From NCBI RefSeq assembly GCF_013410455.1, contig NZ_JACCFW010000001.1:2868929-2932928 (forward strand): DNA of 64,000 nt. The letters run 5' to 3'. The position numbers and the translations under genes were made by a program. This DNA is from Allobranchiibius huperziae. GTDB taxonomy: Bacteria > Actinomycetota > Actinomycetes > Actinomycetales > Dermatophilaceae. Shown here piece by piece: positions 11,610 to 27,040 of this stretch (positions are counted from its first letter, which is position 1; each line of letters opens with the position of its first letter). The notes under the pieces were generated by a model, which saw only the letters and a list, made by a program, of their open reading frames with translations, was not told where the DNA came from and searched no databases.

Positions 11610-11910
11610 GGAAAGTGACCGCACGACCGTCAACCCACCTCGGTGGGCCGGTTGCACGGTCGGGTCATGTCTGAGGCGCCTGGAAGGAGCCGCCCGTTCC
11701 GGCTGCCGCTCCCGGCTTGCCTCGCGCAGGAAAGTGACCGCAGCGCCAGTAATCCACCCGGGCGACGTGCGTCCTAGGAAAGTGACCGCAACGCCACACT
11801 CCGACGCACCCGGCGGCCGACAACGGCAGTGGACGGCAACGCGCCTCATCCAGGCCGTCTCAAACCGGCACCGGCGCAGGAAAGCGACCACACCGCCGAC
11901 GACCCACCCC
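11610..11910. repeat. Four diverged copies of a GGAAAGTGACCGCA element
   Basis: Cores begin at about 11610, 11729, 11777 and 11879. They share GGAAAG(T/C)GACC(G/A)CA, usually followed by CGCC and a CCAC-type block about 10-15 bases later. Spacings are about 119, 48 and 102 bases, so this is not a regular tandem or CRISPR array. The second copy continues into GCGCCAGTAATCC, which recurs at 492-504 near tuf. This looks like a clustered intergenic repeat family of unknown role. Confidence 0.6.
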
Positions 11911-11934
11911 TCGCCCGCACTGAACCTCACGAAC

Positions 11935-11976
11935 GAAGCGCGCCCCACGAACCTCTCGGTCCGTGGGGCGCGCTTC
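11935..11976 (-). terminator. rpoBC terminator hairpin
   Basis: Arms 11935-11949 (GAAGCGCGCCCCACG) and 11962-11976 are perfect 15-bp reverse complements around a 12-base loop. The hairpin lies 12 bases beyond the rpoC stop on the minus strand and is the obvious end of the rpoB-rpoC transcript. Confidence 0.8.
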
Positions 11977-11987
11977 TGCTACGTCGG

Positions 11988-15887
<3,900 letters not shown>

Positions 15888-15941
15888 AGTTGCTGTCCTT
15901 CTTTCGTTTGTTTCTAGCTAGTCAGGAGATGAAGAGCGATC

Positions 15942-15978
15942 CCCGTACGGCGGCGGCTTGCGCACGCCGCCGTACGGG
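15942..15978 (-). promoter_or_regulatory. Perfect 14-bp hairpin in the rpoB-rpoC spacer
   Basis: Arms 15942-15955 (CCCGTACGGCGGCG) and 15965-15978 are exact reverse complements around a nine-base loop. It begins six bases beyond the rpoB stop. It is likely an RNA processing or partial-termination element, as such spacers often are; no U-tract is visible. Confidence 0.6.
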
Positions 15979-15984
15979 TGGCGA

Positions 15985-19479
<3,495 letters not shown>

Positions 19480-19694
19480 GGAGAGTCCTTCCACAGGCCT
19501 GACGGGCGGGCGGTTCGGTCACGCGTTCCCAACCGGCATCCGACCCTGTCGTCCTGGTCGCGGACAGCGCGACACCGGCTCTGCAAATCGAGTGTCTTCA
19601 CCGCGGCGGTAGTAGCCGACCGGGCCGATGAGGACGCACGAAGTGAGTGCCGTGGACAGTGAGGATTGGCTGATGGAGGGCAGCGCAAAGCACA

Positions 19695-19723
19695 ACACTA
19701 CACCTGAAGGCATGGGCTGTCCA
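19695..19723 (-). promoter_or_regulatory. Candidate rpoB promoter, proximal
   Basis: On the minus strand TGGACA (19718-19723), 17 bases and TAGTGT (19695-19700) form a good sigma-70-type promoter. The implied start is near 19688, about 210 bases before the rpoB TTG. Confidence 0.5.
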
Positions 19724-19878
19724 CCCGCCACCAGGCTTCGACCGCCTCGGACCGGTCACCGGTCTTCAGTCGGACGCACCCGGACCGGCCAGCCTGCGAA
19801 TCCCCCGGCCGCGCGTACGTGCGCTGGCTGGTGATCGCGGCGCTCGGTCCCGACGCGCTTGCGTGGTTTGCAGCACCG

Positions 19879-19907
19879 AGAGTGCACCCTGAAGACTTCC
19901 GGGTCAA
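19879..19907 (-). promoter_or_regulatory. Weaker candidate rpoB promoter, distal
   Basis: TTGACC (19902-19907) is separated by exactly 17 bases from CACTCT (19879-19884) on the minus strand. The -35 is strong and the -10 weak. It could be a second rpoB promoter. Confidence 0.3.
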
Positions 19908-20035
19908 GGACCACGCGCCAGAAATCTTCGCGGGGCCGCCCACGACGGGCACGCCGAGCACAACGAGGACGGCGGGACCAGCGAGCACTCACGCCCGCCA
20001 GGACGGGGGAACGGAGGCTGGGCGGAACGGGCGAG

Positions 20036-20067
20036 GGCCGGCCCGGGTGATCTCCCGGGCCGGCCCT
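20036..20067 (-). terminator. Terminator hairpin after the serine protease gene
   Basis: Arms 20036-20048 (GGGCCGGCCCGGG) and 20055-20067 are perfect 13-bp reverse complements with a TGATCT loop, 20 bases past the protease stop on the minus strand. It insulates the protease gene from rpoB. Confidence 0.75.
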
Positions 20068-20087
20068 GCCACCGGTCGATCAGGCGG

Positions 20088-20825
20088 TCACACGCCGGCC
20101 GTGCTGGAGATCCATCCCCGGCTGTCGGTCAGGTTCGCGTAGTTGGACGTCGCGTGGATGTCCGAGCCCGGGTCGGCGGTATCACCGGTCGAGCACACCC
20201 CGACGACCACGCCGCCGACGAAGAGGGGGCCGCCGGAGTCGCCGTGGTTGGACGCGCCGTCCTGACCCTGCACGTGCACGGCCCGTCCCCCGTAGGCGTC
20301 GGTGCTGGAGCCGAGCACGTTCACGTCGGCCTTGTAGAGGTAGTCCGGCTGTGCGCCGCCGGCGCGCAGGCCGTAGCCGTAGATGGTGCCCGAGTCGCCG
20401 GAGGCGGGGCTGTAGGAGTTCGCGAGCGGCGCGTAGCTCCCGATCGAGGCCGAGCGCGACAGGTGGACGAGCGCCACATCGCCGTCCGGCGAAGCCTCGA
20501 AGTCGTCGGCCGCGATCGCCGGGCCCGGGTTGGAGGTGTCGTTGCTGAAGTAGACGTTCATCGAGCTGGTGCCGTCGATGCAGTGCTGGGCGGTGAGCAC
20601 CCAGTCGGCCGAGATGGCCTCACCGGTGCAGCCGTAGGTGCCGCTGCCCTGTTGGAAGACCAGTTGGGCGATGTAGGGGGAGCTGGCCTGCGTTCCGCCG
20701 ATGATGTGCGGCTGGGCGTGCGCGGCGGGGGTGCTCGCGTGCGCGGGTCCTGCGGCGACCGCGGCGAGCGCCAGGGTGGCGGCGAGCCCGCTCATCGTGC
20801 GAAAGGCTGTGCGTGCGTTGCTCAT
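20088..20825 (-). CDS. Secreted trypsin-like serine protease (S1 family)
   Basis: The 245-residue product has a signal peptide ending near AHA (residue 30), a short propeptide and the IIGG activation site at 41-44. The catalytic triad is visible: His81 in LTAQHC, Asp116 in GDVALVHL and Ser197 in GDSGGP. Cysteines flank the His and the C-terminal loop. It is probably exported and activated by cleavage before IIGG. It sits alone between rplL and rpoB, bounded on both sides by strong hairpins, so it is a self-contained unit inserted into a ribosomal/RNA-polymerase neighbourhood. Confidence 0.9.
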   Translation of the reverse strand: MSNARTAFRTMSGLAATLALAAVAAGPAHASTPAAHAQPHIIGGTQASSPYIAQLVFQQGSGTYGCTGEAISADWVLTAQHCIDGTSSMNVYFSNDTSNPGPAIAADDFEASPDGDVALVHLSRSASIGSYAPLANSYSPASGDSGTIYGYGLRAGGAQPDYLYKADVNVLGSSTDAYGGRAVHVQGQDGASNHGDSGGPLFVGGVVVGVCSTGDTADPGSDIHATSNYANLTDSRGWISSTAGV

Positions 20826-20984
20826 GCGTTACGTGTCCCATCGTGAGGGTCGGCGTTGCGTGACATGTGTGTTGCGTGCGTGACGCGGACGCCCGGTCTG
20901 GAGCGTCCGTGCGGATGAGCACACACCAGACGCACAAGATCGACAAGCAATATTCGAAGCCTGGAGAGACAATTTACTTCGGCC

Positions 20985-20998
20985 TTACCGGCCGGTAA
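20985..20998. promoter_or_regulatory. Perfect 14-bp palindrome upstream of the protease gene
   Basis: TTACCGGCCGGTAA is a perfect palindrome 160 bases upstream of the protease start and past the rplL terminator. It resembles a dimeric-repressor operator and has the same ACCGGT-type half-sites as the site upstream of fadA2 (40479-40489). No regulator is next to it. Confidence 0.4.
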
Positions 20999-21028
20999 CG
21001 TGCGCGATCCTCCCTGGAAAACGACGAA

Positions 21029-21060
21029 CGGCGGGACCGACCCGTAGGTCGATCCCGCCG
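21029..21060 (-). terminator. Terminator hairpin after rplL
   Basis: Arms 21029-21042 (CGGCGGGACCGACC) and 21047-21060 pair over 14 bp with one mismatch around a CGTA loop, about 63 bases past the rplL stop. Confidence 0.7.
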
Positions 21061-21122
21061 CTCACGCGCAGTACGCGCGGGTGGGCGTGGCTGGGCGCGA
21101 ACGCCCCGTCACACCCGGGTGA

Positions 21123-21506
21123 TCACTTGAGCTCGACGGTCGCGCCGGCGCCCTCGAGCTGCTCCTTGGCCTTGTCGGCCGCAGCCTTGTCGACCTTCTC
21201 CAGGACGGCCTTGGGGGCGCCGTCCACGAGGTCCTTGGCCTCCTTCAGGCCGAGGGAGGTGAGGGCGCGCACCTCCTTGATGACCTGGATCTTCTTGTCG
21301 CCCGCGGCGGTCAGGACGACGTCGAACTCGTCCTGCTCGGCCTCGGCCTCGGGGGCGGCGCCACCGGCACCGGCGGCGGCGACGGCCACCGGGGCGGCCG
21401 CGGTCACGTTGAAGGTGTCTTCGAACTGCTTCACGAACTCGGAGAGCTCGATGAGGGTCATTTCCTTGAACGCGTCAAGGAGCTCGTCAGTGCTGAGCTT
21501 CGCCAT
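21123..21506 (-). CDS. rplL: 50S ribosomal protein L7/L12
   Basis: L7/L12 forms the stalk that recruits translational GTPases. The 127-residue protein has the N-terminal dimerisation helix ([20 protein letters not shown]), an Ala/Gly-rich hinge at about residues 35-55 and the C-terminal domain with [10 protein letters not shown] and [15 protein letters not shown]. It follows rplJ by 84 bases and is followed by a strong terminator. Confidence 0.98.
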   Translation of the reverse strand: MAKLSTDELLDAFKEMTLIELSEFVKQFEDTFNVTAAAPVAVAAAGAGGAAPEAEAEQDEFDVVLTAAGDKKIQVIKEVRALTSLGLKEAKDLVDGAPKAVLEKVDKAAADKAKEQLEGAGATVELK

Positions 21507-21590
21507 GAGGTGGCGTCCTTTCTGTTGGTACTGCTGCCGTGAGTGGCGGATGTACTGGTGGATTGCCGACGTCCTGCGGATGCAGGGAGG

Positions 21591-22166
21591 TCAGCTCTCG
21601 TCGCCACCCTCGGCGACGTCGGTCTCGGGTGCCGGCGCGGTGGCCGGACCCTCCTGCTCGGTCTTGGCGCGCAGCGCCTCGACCACGCGCGCCGTCTGGG
21701 ACAGCGGCGCCTGGAAGAGCGCAGCCGCACCACTGAGCGATGCGTTCATCGCTCCGGCGAACTTGGCGAGCAGGGTCTCTCGCGACTCGAGAGCCGCGAG
21801 CTTGTCGATGTCAGCCGCCGTGAGGGTGTTCCCGTCGAGGACACCACCCTTGATCACGAGCAGCGGATTGGCCTTGGCGAAATCACGCAGGCCCTTGGCC
21901 GCCTCGACCGGTTCACCGGTGACGAAGGCGATCGCGGACGGTCCCTGCAGCTGGCCGTCGAAGGCGGTGACGCCCGCATCGGCAGCAGCACGCATGGTCA
22001 GCGTGTTCTTCACCACGACATAGGTCGCGTGCTCACGCAGTGAGCTGCGCAGCTGCGAGAGCTGCGCCACGGTCAGGCCGCGGTACTCCGTGAGAACGGC
22101 CGCATCGGACTGACGGAACTTCTCCGTCAGTTCGGCGATGGCAGCAGCCTTGTCAGCTTTCGCCAT
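21591..22166 (-). CDS. rplJ: 50S ribosomal protein L10
   Basis: L10 anchors the L7/L12 stalk on 23S rRNA and, in a complex with L12, represses its own operon through the leader. The 191-residue product starts [17 protein letters not shown] and carries the family blocks [15 protein letters not shown] and VVVKNTL. Its C-terminal tail is acidic ([12 protein letters not shown]), and the preceding helices bind L12. It is the first gene of rplJL, preceded by a promoter and a predicted L10 leader. Confidence 0.97.
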   Translation of the reverse strand: MAKADKAAAIAELTEKFRQSDAAVLTEYRGLTVAQLSQLRSSLREHATYVVVKNTLTMRAAADAGVTAFDGQLQGPSAIAFVTGEPVEAAKGLRDFAKANPLLVIKGGVLDGNTLTAADIDKLAALESRETLLAKFAGAMNASLSGAAALFQAPLSQTARVVEALRAKTEQEGPATAPAPETDVAEGGDES

Positions 22167-22194
22167 GCGGACCTCCTTCGATGGTGTGGCCGTC

Positions 22195-22390
22195 GGCGTG
22201 ATGGGCCCGCATACGAAGAAGAGCCCCGGCGCGGTGGCGCGGGGCTCGTGTCGACTGCGCTCTCGCGCGTCATCGGATCCGACGCGATGGTCGGATCTGC
22301 CTCTTGCTCACCTGCGCTGGTTGCCCTACCTGGAAAGGCGGGACCTTCGGCGGGCTCGGGTGAGCCTGCAGCCGGCGGTCTTTGGTGCGC
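22195..22390 (-). ncRNA. Predicted L10 leader with attenuator-like hairpin
   Basis: The roughly 220-base leader between the candidate rplJ promoter and the rplJ ATG is non-coding and contains the element TTTCCAGGTAGGGCAACC (minus strand, around 22320), reminiscent of the L10/L12-binding region. Closer to the gene is a hairpin at 22221-22246 (AGCCCCGCG against CGCCGGGGCT) followed by CTTCTTCG, which fits a terminator. Autogenous control by L10(L12)4 is established for this operon; assignment here rests on position and structure only. Confidence 0.5.
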
Positions 22391-22392
22391 TC

Positions 22393-22422
22393 AGTCTAGG
22401 AGCGGCGCGGCCGGAGGACCAA
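22393..22422 (-). promoter_or_regulatory. Candidate rplJL promoter
   Basis: TTGGTC (22417-22422) followed after 18 bases by TAGACT (22393-22398) on the minus strand. The start would be near 22386, giving the L10 leader. It lies just beyond the stop of the lipoprotein gene. Confidence 0.5.
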
Positions 22423-22443
22423 ATCGGCCCTCCGGCGCACCGA

Positions 22444-23241
22444 TCAGGTGGACTGCACGCCGCTGATGTCCGCGACCTGGGAGGCCGGCGGCACCGTGAT
22501 GGTCACCGGCTTGCCGAAGTCGTAGTACTTGATGGTCGAGGTGCCCGTGGCGGCTTTGGTCACCGTCGAGACGGGCAGCCCCTTCGCATCGAGCGTGTCG
22601 GTGACGTTCGTGCCCGCGGCCGGCGATGCGGTCAGGGTGGTGCCGCTGGCAGAGGACGACGCCACCGTCCACTGCTCGGCGTTGCTCAGGCTTCCCCCGC
22701 CGGCCAGGTTGAGCAGCGGTTTGAAGCTCTCTGCGAGGGTGCCCGTGCTGTTCTTGGTGACCTTCAGGTAGGGCTTGGCGCCGAGTCCCGTCCCGGAGAT
22801 GTAGGCCACCCCGTCGACGATGATGACCGTCACCTTCTTGCCCCGGATGACCTCGTGCACGGTCGCATCCGTGCGGGCGCCGGTGATCTTGGACTGCGAC
22901 GTCGAGGTCAGGACGCTGGACGTCGTCGTGGAGGAGTAGGTGCCGCCGGCCTTGACGATGGCCGCCTTGATCCGGTTCTGCAGTGTGCCCGCGCCGATCT
23001 TCTGGCCCGCGGTGTACGACGACGCTGCCGCACTGCTGGACGGTGTGGAACTCGAGGTCGAGCGGGTGCTGGAGCTCGTGCTGGAGCCGCCGGACGTGGC
23101 GCTGGAGCTGCCGCTGCTCGAGGTGACTCCCGGCGAGCCCCCGCTGGAGCTGCAGCCCACGACGAAGATGGAGCCGGCGGCAAGTACAGCGACTGCGGCG
23201 GCTGTGCTCGGTCGATGGGTCGACGTGCGCGAAGTGTTCAT
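22444..23241 (-). CDS. Lipoprotein, LppX/LprG-like
   Basis: The 265-residue product has a signal peptide with lipobox VVGC (Cys at residue 30), then a Ser/Thr/Gly-rich low-complexity linker of about 45 residues. A single domain follows and ends with YYDFGKPVTITVPPAS, a terminus typical of the LppX_LprAFG lipid-binding fold. Such proteins bind or transfer lipids at the outer face of the membrane; the ligand here is unknown. It lies between rplA and rplJ on the same strand, separated from rplA by a terminator, so it probably has its own promoter. Confidence 0.75.
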   Translation of the reverse strand: MNTSRTSTHRPSTAAAVAVLAAGSIFVVGCSSSGGSPGVTSSSGSSSATSGGSSTSSSTRSTSSSTPSSSAAASSYTAGQKIGAGTLQNRIKAAIVKAGGTYSSTTTSSVLTSTSQSKITGARTDATVHEVIRGKKVTVIIVDGVAYISGTGLGAKPYLKVTKNSTGTLAESFKPLLNLAGGGSLSNAEQWTVASSSASGTTLTASPAAGTNVTDTLDAKGLPVSTVTKAATGTSTIKYYDFGKPVTITVPPASQVADISGVQST

Positions 23242-23323
23242 GGGTTCCCCTCGTGGCGGCGTGTGTCGGTACGACGCCCGTCAACCTAGACAGGTTCCCT
23301 GGAGTTCGGGGCGCGGACGACGA

Positions 23324-23354
23324 AGCGCCCCCCACCCGAGAGGGTGGGGGCGCT
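23324..23354 (-). terminator. Terminator hairpin after rplA
   Basis: AGCGCCCCCCACCC (23324-23337) pairs with GGGTGGGGGCGCT (23342-23354) with a four-base loop and one bulged C, starting 16 bases past the rplA stop on the minus strand. It ends the secE-nusG-rplK-rplA transcript. Confidence 0.75.
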
Positions 23355-23369
23355 CCGTACGTCGATCGA

Positions 23370-24089
23370 TCAGGCGTCGGCCGTGGCCTCTTCCAGCAGG
23401 TTGCGGGTGCGGGAGGAGTCCAGCGGGATGCCGGGACCCATCGTCGTCGACATCGTCGCCTTGCTGATGTAGCGGCCCTTGGAGGAGGCCGGCTTGAGGC
23501 GCAGGATCTCCTCGAGGGCGGCGCCGTAGTTCTCCACCAGCAGCTTGTCGTCGAAGGACGTCTTGCCGATGATGAAGTGCAGGTTCGCGTGCTTGTCGAC
23601 GCGGAACTCGATCTTGCCGCCCTTGATCTCGGTGACGGCCTTGGCGACGTCCATCGTCACCGTGCCGGTCTTCGGGTTCGGCATCAGGCCACGCGGGCCG
23701 AGGACCTTGCCCAGACGGCCGACCTTGCCCATCAGGTCCGGCGTCGCGACGACGGCGTCGAAGTCGGTCCAGCCGCCGGCGACGCGCTCGAGGAGCTCGT
23801 CGGACCCGACATAGTCGGCACCGGCGGCCTCGGCGGCTGCGGCGCGGTCACCGTTGGCGAAGACCAGCACGCGGGCGGTCTTACCGGTGCCGTGCGGCAG
23901 GTTGACGGTGCCGCGGACCATCTGGTCGGCCTTGCGGGGGTCCACGCTGAGGCGGAACGCGACCTCGACCGTGGCGTCGTACTTGGTGGTCGAGGTCTCC
24001 TTGGCAAGGCGAACCGCGTCGAGGGGGCTGTAGAGCGCGTCGGCGTCGATCTTCTCGACGGCGGCGCGGTAGGACTTGCTGCGCTTCAT
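23370..24089 (-). CDS. rplA: 50S ribosomal protein L1
   Basis: L1 forms the mobile L1 stalk that helps release E-site tRNA and can repress its own operon. The 239-residue product begins [15 protein letters not shown] and contains the L1 signature [19 protein letters not shown] followed by GTVTMDV. It follows rplK by 104 bases; that spacer contains a 9-bp hairpin (24158-24184). A terminator follows. Confidence 0.98.
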   Translation of the reverse strand: MKRSKSYRAAVEKIDADALYSPLDAVRLAKETSTTKYDATVEVAFRLSVDPRKADQMVRGTVNLPHGTGKTARVLVFANGDRAAAAEAAGADYVGSDELLERVAGGWTDFDAVVATPDLMGKVGRLGKVLGPRGLMPNPKTGTVTMDVAKAVTEIKGGKIEFRVDKHANLHFIIGKTSFDDKLLVENYGAALEEILRLKPASSKGRYISKATMSTTMGPGIPLDSSRTRNLLEEATADA

Positions 24090-24193
24090 GGTGCTGCTCC
24101 TTGTGGGGTGGTGCGTGGAGTCGTGGTCCTCGGGCCGAAGCCGGCCCTGCCACAGGACGCCGGCGGACGGGATGCCCGCCGGCGCAGAGTCGA

Positions 24194-24628
24194 TCAGGCC
24201 TCGGTGTCGATGCCCATCGAACGAGCGGTGCCGGCGATGATCTTCGACGCCTGCTCGATGTCGTGCGCGTTCAGGTCGCTCATCTTCTGCTCGGCGATCT
24301 CGCGCACCTGAGCCTTGGACAGCTTGGCGACCTTGGTCTTGTGCGGCTCACCGGAGCCCTTGGCGACGCCGGCGGCCTTCTTGATCAGCTCGGCGGCCGG
24401 CGGGGTCTTGGTGATGAAGGTGAAGGACCGGTCTTCGAAGACCGTGATCTCGACCGGGATCACATTGCCGCGCTGGGCTTCCGTCGCGGCGTTGTAGGCC
24501 TTGACGAACTCCATGATGTTGACGCCGTGCTGACCGAGCGCGGGACCCACCGGGGGTGCGGGGGTGGCGGCGCCGGCCTGGATCTGCAGCTTGATGAAGC
24601 CGGAGACCTTCTTGGACTTGGGGGGCAT
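24194..24628 (-). CDS. rplK: 50S ribosomal protein L11
   Basis: L11 lies at the GTPase-associated centre and is needed for RelA-type stringent signalling. The 144-residue product starts [16 protein letters not shown] and shows the proline-rich [20 protein letters not shown] block and the C-terminal rRNA-binding domain. The ATG at 24628 matches the family start; longer in-frame starts add Arg-rich noise. The spacer toward nusG holds a short hairpin (24687-24705). Confidence 0.97.
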   Translation of the reverse strand: MPPKSKKVSGFIKLQIQAGAATPAPPVGPALGQHGVNIMEFVKAYNAATEAQRGNVIPVEITVFEDRSFTFITKTPPAAELIKKAAGVAKGSGEPHKTKVAKLSKAQVREIAEQKMSDLNAHDIEQASKIIAGTARSMGIDTEA

Positions 24629-24718
24629 GCTGAACTTCCTTTTCCTGGTGATGGGCCCACGCCGTGGGCGATGACCCGGTTGCAAACCTCGCCGCAGCGG
24701 CGAGGGCGGTGCTGCCGA

Positions 24719-25699
24719 TCAGATCTTGGCGACCTGCTCGAACGACAGCTCGACCGGTGTCTCCCGGCCGAAGATGGACACCAACACCTTGAGCTTCTGG
24801 GTGTCGGGGTTGATCTCGGAGATCGTCGCGGGAAGGGTCTCGAAGGGCCCTTCCATGACGGTGACGGACTCGCCGACGTTGAAGTCGACCTCGGGCGCCT
24901 CGGCGCCCTTGCCCTGCGCGCCCGAGCCGGACGTCGTACGACCGGTCTCCTTGCCCTCGGGCTCCTCGAAGACCGGGTTCAGCATCGTGACGACCTCGTC
25001 GATCGTCAGCGGGGACGGCTGGTGGGAGTTGCCGACGAAGCCGGTGACGCCGGGCGTGTGCCGCACCGAGCCCCAGCTCTCGTCGGTCAGATCCATGCGC
25101 ACCAGCACGTACCCGGGCATCCGGACGCGGGTGCCGACCTTGCGCTGGGAGTTCTTGATCTCGGTGAACTCCTCCATCGGCACCTCGACCTGGAAGATGT
25201 AGTCCTCCATGTTGAGGTTGGAGATGCGGGTCTCCAGGTTGGCCTTGACCCGCTTCTCGTACCCGGCGTAGGAGTGCAGCACGTACCACTCGCCGAACTG
25301 CGAGCGCAGTTCCGCCATGTAGGTCTCGCGAGGGTCCTCGTCGGCGGTCAGCCCGTCCTCCTCCGCCTCCTCCTCAGCGGCGACGTCGGCCTCATCGGCC
25401 TCGGCGTCGACCTCGGCCTGGGTGCCCTCTTCGACCTCGGGGGCGTCCGGGATGCCGGACAGGTCGACGTCCTCGGTGCTGGTCTCGTCGAGATCGGTGA
25501 CGTCGACGTCGTCGGCGGCCACGTCACCCGGGTCGGGGGTCGCGCGCTGCTCGGAGTCGATGTCGCCGTCGGCGCTCTCCGCGTCCAGCTCGGCCGCAAG
25601 GGTGTCGTCCGCGGACGCCGTCTCACCGGCTCCGGAATCGACCCTCGCTGCGTCCGCCTCGTCGGCTTCGGCGCTCTCGGGCGTCCATTGATCCGTCAT
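24719..25699 (-). CDS. nusG: Transcription termination/antitermination factor NusG
   Basis: NusG binds RNA polymerase through its NGN domain and couples it to Rho or the ribosome through its KOW domain. This 326-residue form is much longer than the usual 180 or so. Residues 1-130 are a very acidic, Asp/Glu/Ala-rich tail. The NGN domain starts near [19 protein letters not shown] hydrophilic linker of about 35 residues (245-270) precedes the KOW domain ([19 protein letters not shown]). Acidic N-terminal extensions occur in actinobacterial NusG proteins. It lies between secE and rplK. Confidence 0.96.
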   Translation of the reverse strand: MTDQWTPESAEADEADAARVDSGAGETASADDTLAAELDAESADGDIDSEQRATPDPGDVAADDVDVTDLDETSTEDVDLSGIPDAPEVEEGTQAEVDAEADEADVAAEEEAEEDGLTADEDPRETYMAELRSQFGEWYVLHSYAGYEKRVKANLETRISNLNMEDYIFQVEVPMEEFTEIKNSQRKVGTRVRMPGYVLVRMDLTDESWGSVRHTPGVTGFVGNSHQPSPLTIDEVVTMLNPVFEEPEGKETGRTTSGSGAQGKGAEAPEVDFNVGESVTVMEGPFETLPATISEINPDTQKLKVLVSIFGRETPVELSFEQVAKI

Positions 25700-25802
25700 T
25701 GACCTGCTTCCTTCATTGCGTCGTGCGTGTGTCGTGCGGGGCGCGCCCAGGCGATCTGCCGGTGCCGGCTGTTCCTGCGCGTACGTCGGTTCGGCGACGT
25801 AG

Positions 25803-26057
25803 TCACTCTCCGAGTACGAAGCTGACCAGACGCTCGAAGACCTGGTCCAGGCCGACGACGAAGCCCATCACCAGGCAGATGAAGACCACCACCACCGCGG
25901 TGTAGTTGAGCAGCTCCTGCCGGGTGGGGCGCACCACCTTGCGCAGCTCGTCGATGACCTGACGAATGAACAGGACGAGCCGGGCGACCAGGCCCCTGCG
26001 GGCAGGCGTGCCCGCGCTCGCACCGCGCTGTGCAGCGGTCGTGCTGGCATCCGTCAC
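25803..26057 (-). CDS. secE: Preprotein translocase subunit SecE
   Basis: SecE clamps the SecY channel. The 84-residue product has a cytoplasmic N-terminus, the amphipathic conserved segment [20 protein letters not shown] and one transmembrane helix ([19 protein letters not shown]), the usual single-helix actinobacterial form. The GTG at 26057 gives the full N-terminus; a GGAG stands about ten bases upstream. It opens the secE-nusG-rplK-rplA unit. Confidence 0.95.
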   Translation of the reverse strand: MTDASTTAAQRGASAGTPARRGLVARLVLFIRQVIDELRKVVRPTRQELLNYTAVVVVFICLVMGFVVGLDQVFERLVSFVLGE

Positions 26058-26172
26058 CGGCGGCGCTCCTTCTTCTCGTCTGCTTCTTCTCGTCTGAGGT
26101 ACGTCTGCATCGGCTTGTCCTCATCGGTCGACGCCGGACGTGGATGTCCTGCTCCGGCCGACGTTGTCGACG

Positions 26173-26245
26173 CAGGGCACGAGGGACTTGAACCCCCAAC
26201 CCCCGGTTTTGGAGACCGGTGCTCTACCAGTTGAGCTAGTGCCCT
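26173..26245 (-). tRNA. tRNA-Trp (CCA anticodon)
   Basis: A 73-base cloverleaf: acceptor AGGGCAC pairs with GTGCCCT, D-arm GCTCAACTGGTAGAGC, anticodon loop CTCCAAA with CCA, T-loop TTCAAGT, discriminator G. The 3' CCA is not encoded. It lies just upstream of secE, a common actinobacterial arrangement. Confidence 0.97.
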
Positions 26246-26444
26246 TCACGGGTCACCAGAATGCAACCCCGGGTGGCACGACCGCCCTTCGCCGCTTGCC
26301 GCCGCACCCACCGGGTCCGGACAGCAGCCAGCGTGGTTGCGGTCAACCACCCAGCGATCGAGTGTACGCGACCGCCGCGACGTGGCGCGAACCCGCGCTG
26401 GGCGCCGGCTCCCAGCGGACACTCCATCCCCGGGCGGGCGCTGC

Positions 26445-26909
26445 TCACAGCCGGTCGAAGATCGCGGCCGTGGCGTCGAGCGTCGGCTCCTCGAACACGA
26501 GGAAGGTGCGGGTGTTGACCACTCCGGGCATCTCCTGGATCACTCCCAGCACGAGCCGGCCCAGGTGGGCGTTGTCGATGGCCCGCACCAGCAGGATCAC
26601 GTCGAACTCACCGCCGACCAGCCCGATGTGCACGACACCGGGCAACTCTCGGAGCCGCTCGCGGACCACCCGCCAGTCCGCCTGACGCAGGTTCAGGGTC
26701 ACGTACGCCGTCGTGCCGAGGCCGGTGGCGACCGGGTCGAGATCGGCGCGGAAGCCACGGATCACGCCAGACTGCTGGAGTCGGTCCACGCGCGCGTACG
26801 CGTTGGCGCGGGAGATGTGCAGCAGTTGCGCCAGTGCACGGACCGACATACGCCCGTCCTTGGACAACTCGACCAGGATCCTGGTGTCGATGACGTCCAG
26901 CGGTGTCAT
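26445..26909 (-). CDS. Lrp/AsnC-family transcriptional regulator
   Basis: The 154-residue product has an N-terminal winged helix-turn-helix (DTRILVELSKDGRMSVRALAQ then LLHISRANAYARVDRL) and a C-terminal RAM/AsnC ligand domain (GLVGGEFDVILLVRA). Such proteins sense amino or keto acids. The ATG at 26909 starts the canonical domain. It is divergent from the E1alpha-E1beta-E2 operon across 131 bases and most likely controls it, much as BkdR-type regulators do for branched-chain keto acid dehydrogenase genes. Confidence 0.9.
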   Translation of the reverse strand: MTPLDVIDTRILVELSKDGRMSVRALAQLLHISRANAYARVDRLQQSGVIRGFRADLDPVATGLGTTAYVTLNLRQADWRVVRERLRELPGVVHIGLVGGEFDVILLVRAIDNAHLGRLVLGVIQEMPGVVNTRTFLVFEEPTLDATAAIFDRL

Positions 26910-27040
26910 CTGTCTCACTCTTCCGGGCCGGCAGCGCGCTCTTCTGGACGAATGGTCACCAGGCGAGTCTTGATCGAGCACTCTATCTCCGTTTCGACCC
27001 GGGTGTTGCGTACGACTGGCGCTCCGCGCAGCATCTCCCC

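Larger units (their letters stand above)
11527..11987. other. 461-base intergenic region with a diverged repeat family
   Basis: Between the convergent membrane-protein gene and rpoC I see no believable gene. The stretch holds four copies of a degenerate element and the rpoC terminator, listed separately. Codon-like open frames here arise from the repeats. Confidence 0.6.
19480..20035. other. Long non-coding region upstream of rpoB
   Basis: Over 550 bases between rpoB and the protease terminator contain no gene I can support; open frames here have Arg/Ser-rich noise composition. The region holds two candidate minus-strand promoters for rpoB, listed separately. The long leader is typical of regulated rpoB transcription. 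Confidence 0.55.

Noticed and set aside
11610-11910. CRISPR array
   Set aside because: Repeats are imperfect, irregularly spaced, few in number and without cas genes nearby.
11463-11948. Minus-strand frame of 161 residues with repeated TFL motifs behind rpoC
   Set aside because: The repeats in the protein come from the DNA element at 11610-11910; it also overlaps the end of the membrane-protein gene and the rpoC terminator.
19698-19988. Minus-strand frame of 96 residues upstream of rpoB
   Set aside because: It overlaps candidate promoters, has no ribosome-binding site of note and no recognisable domain.
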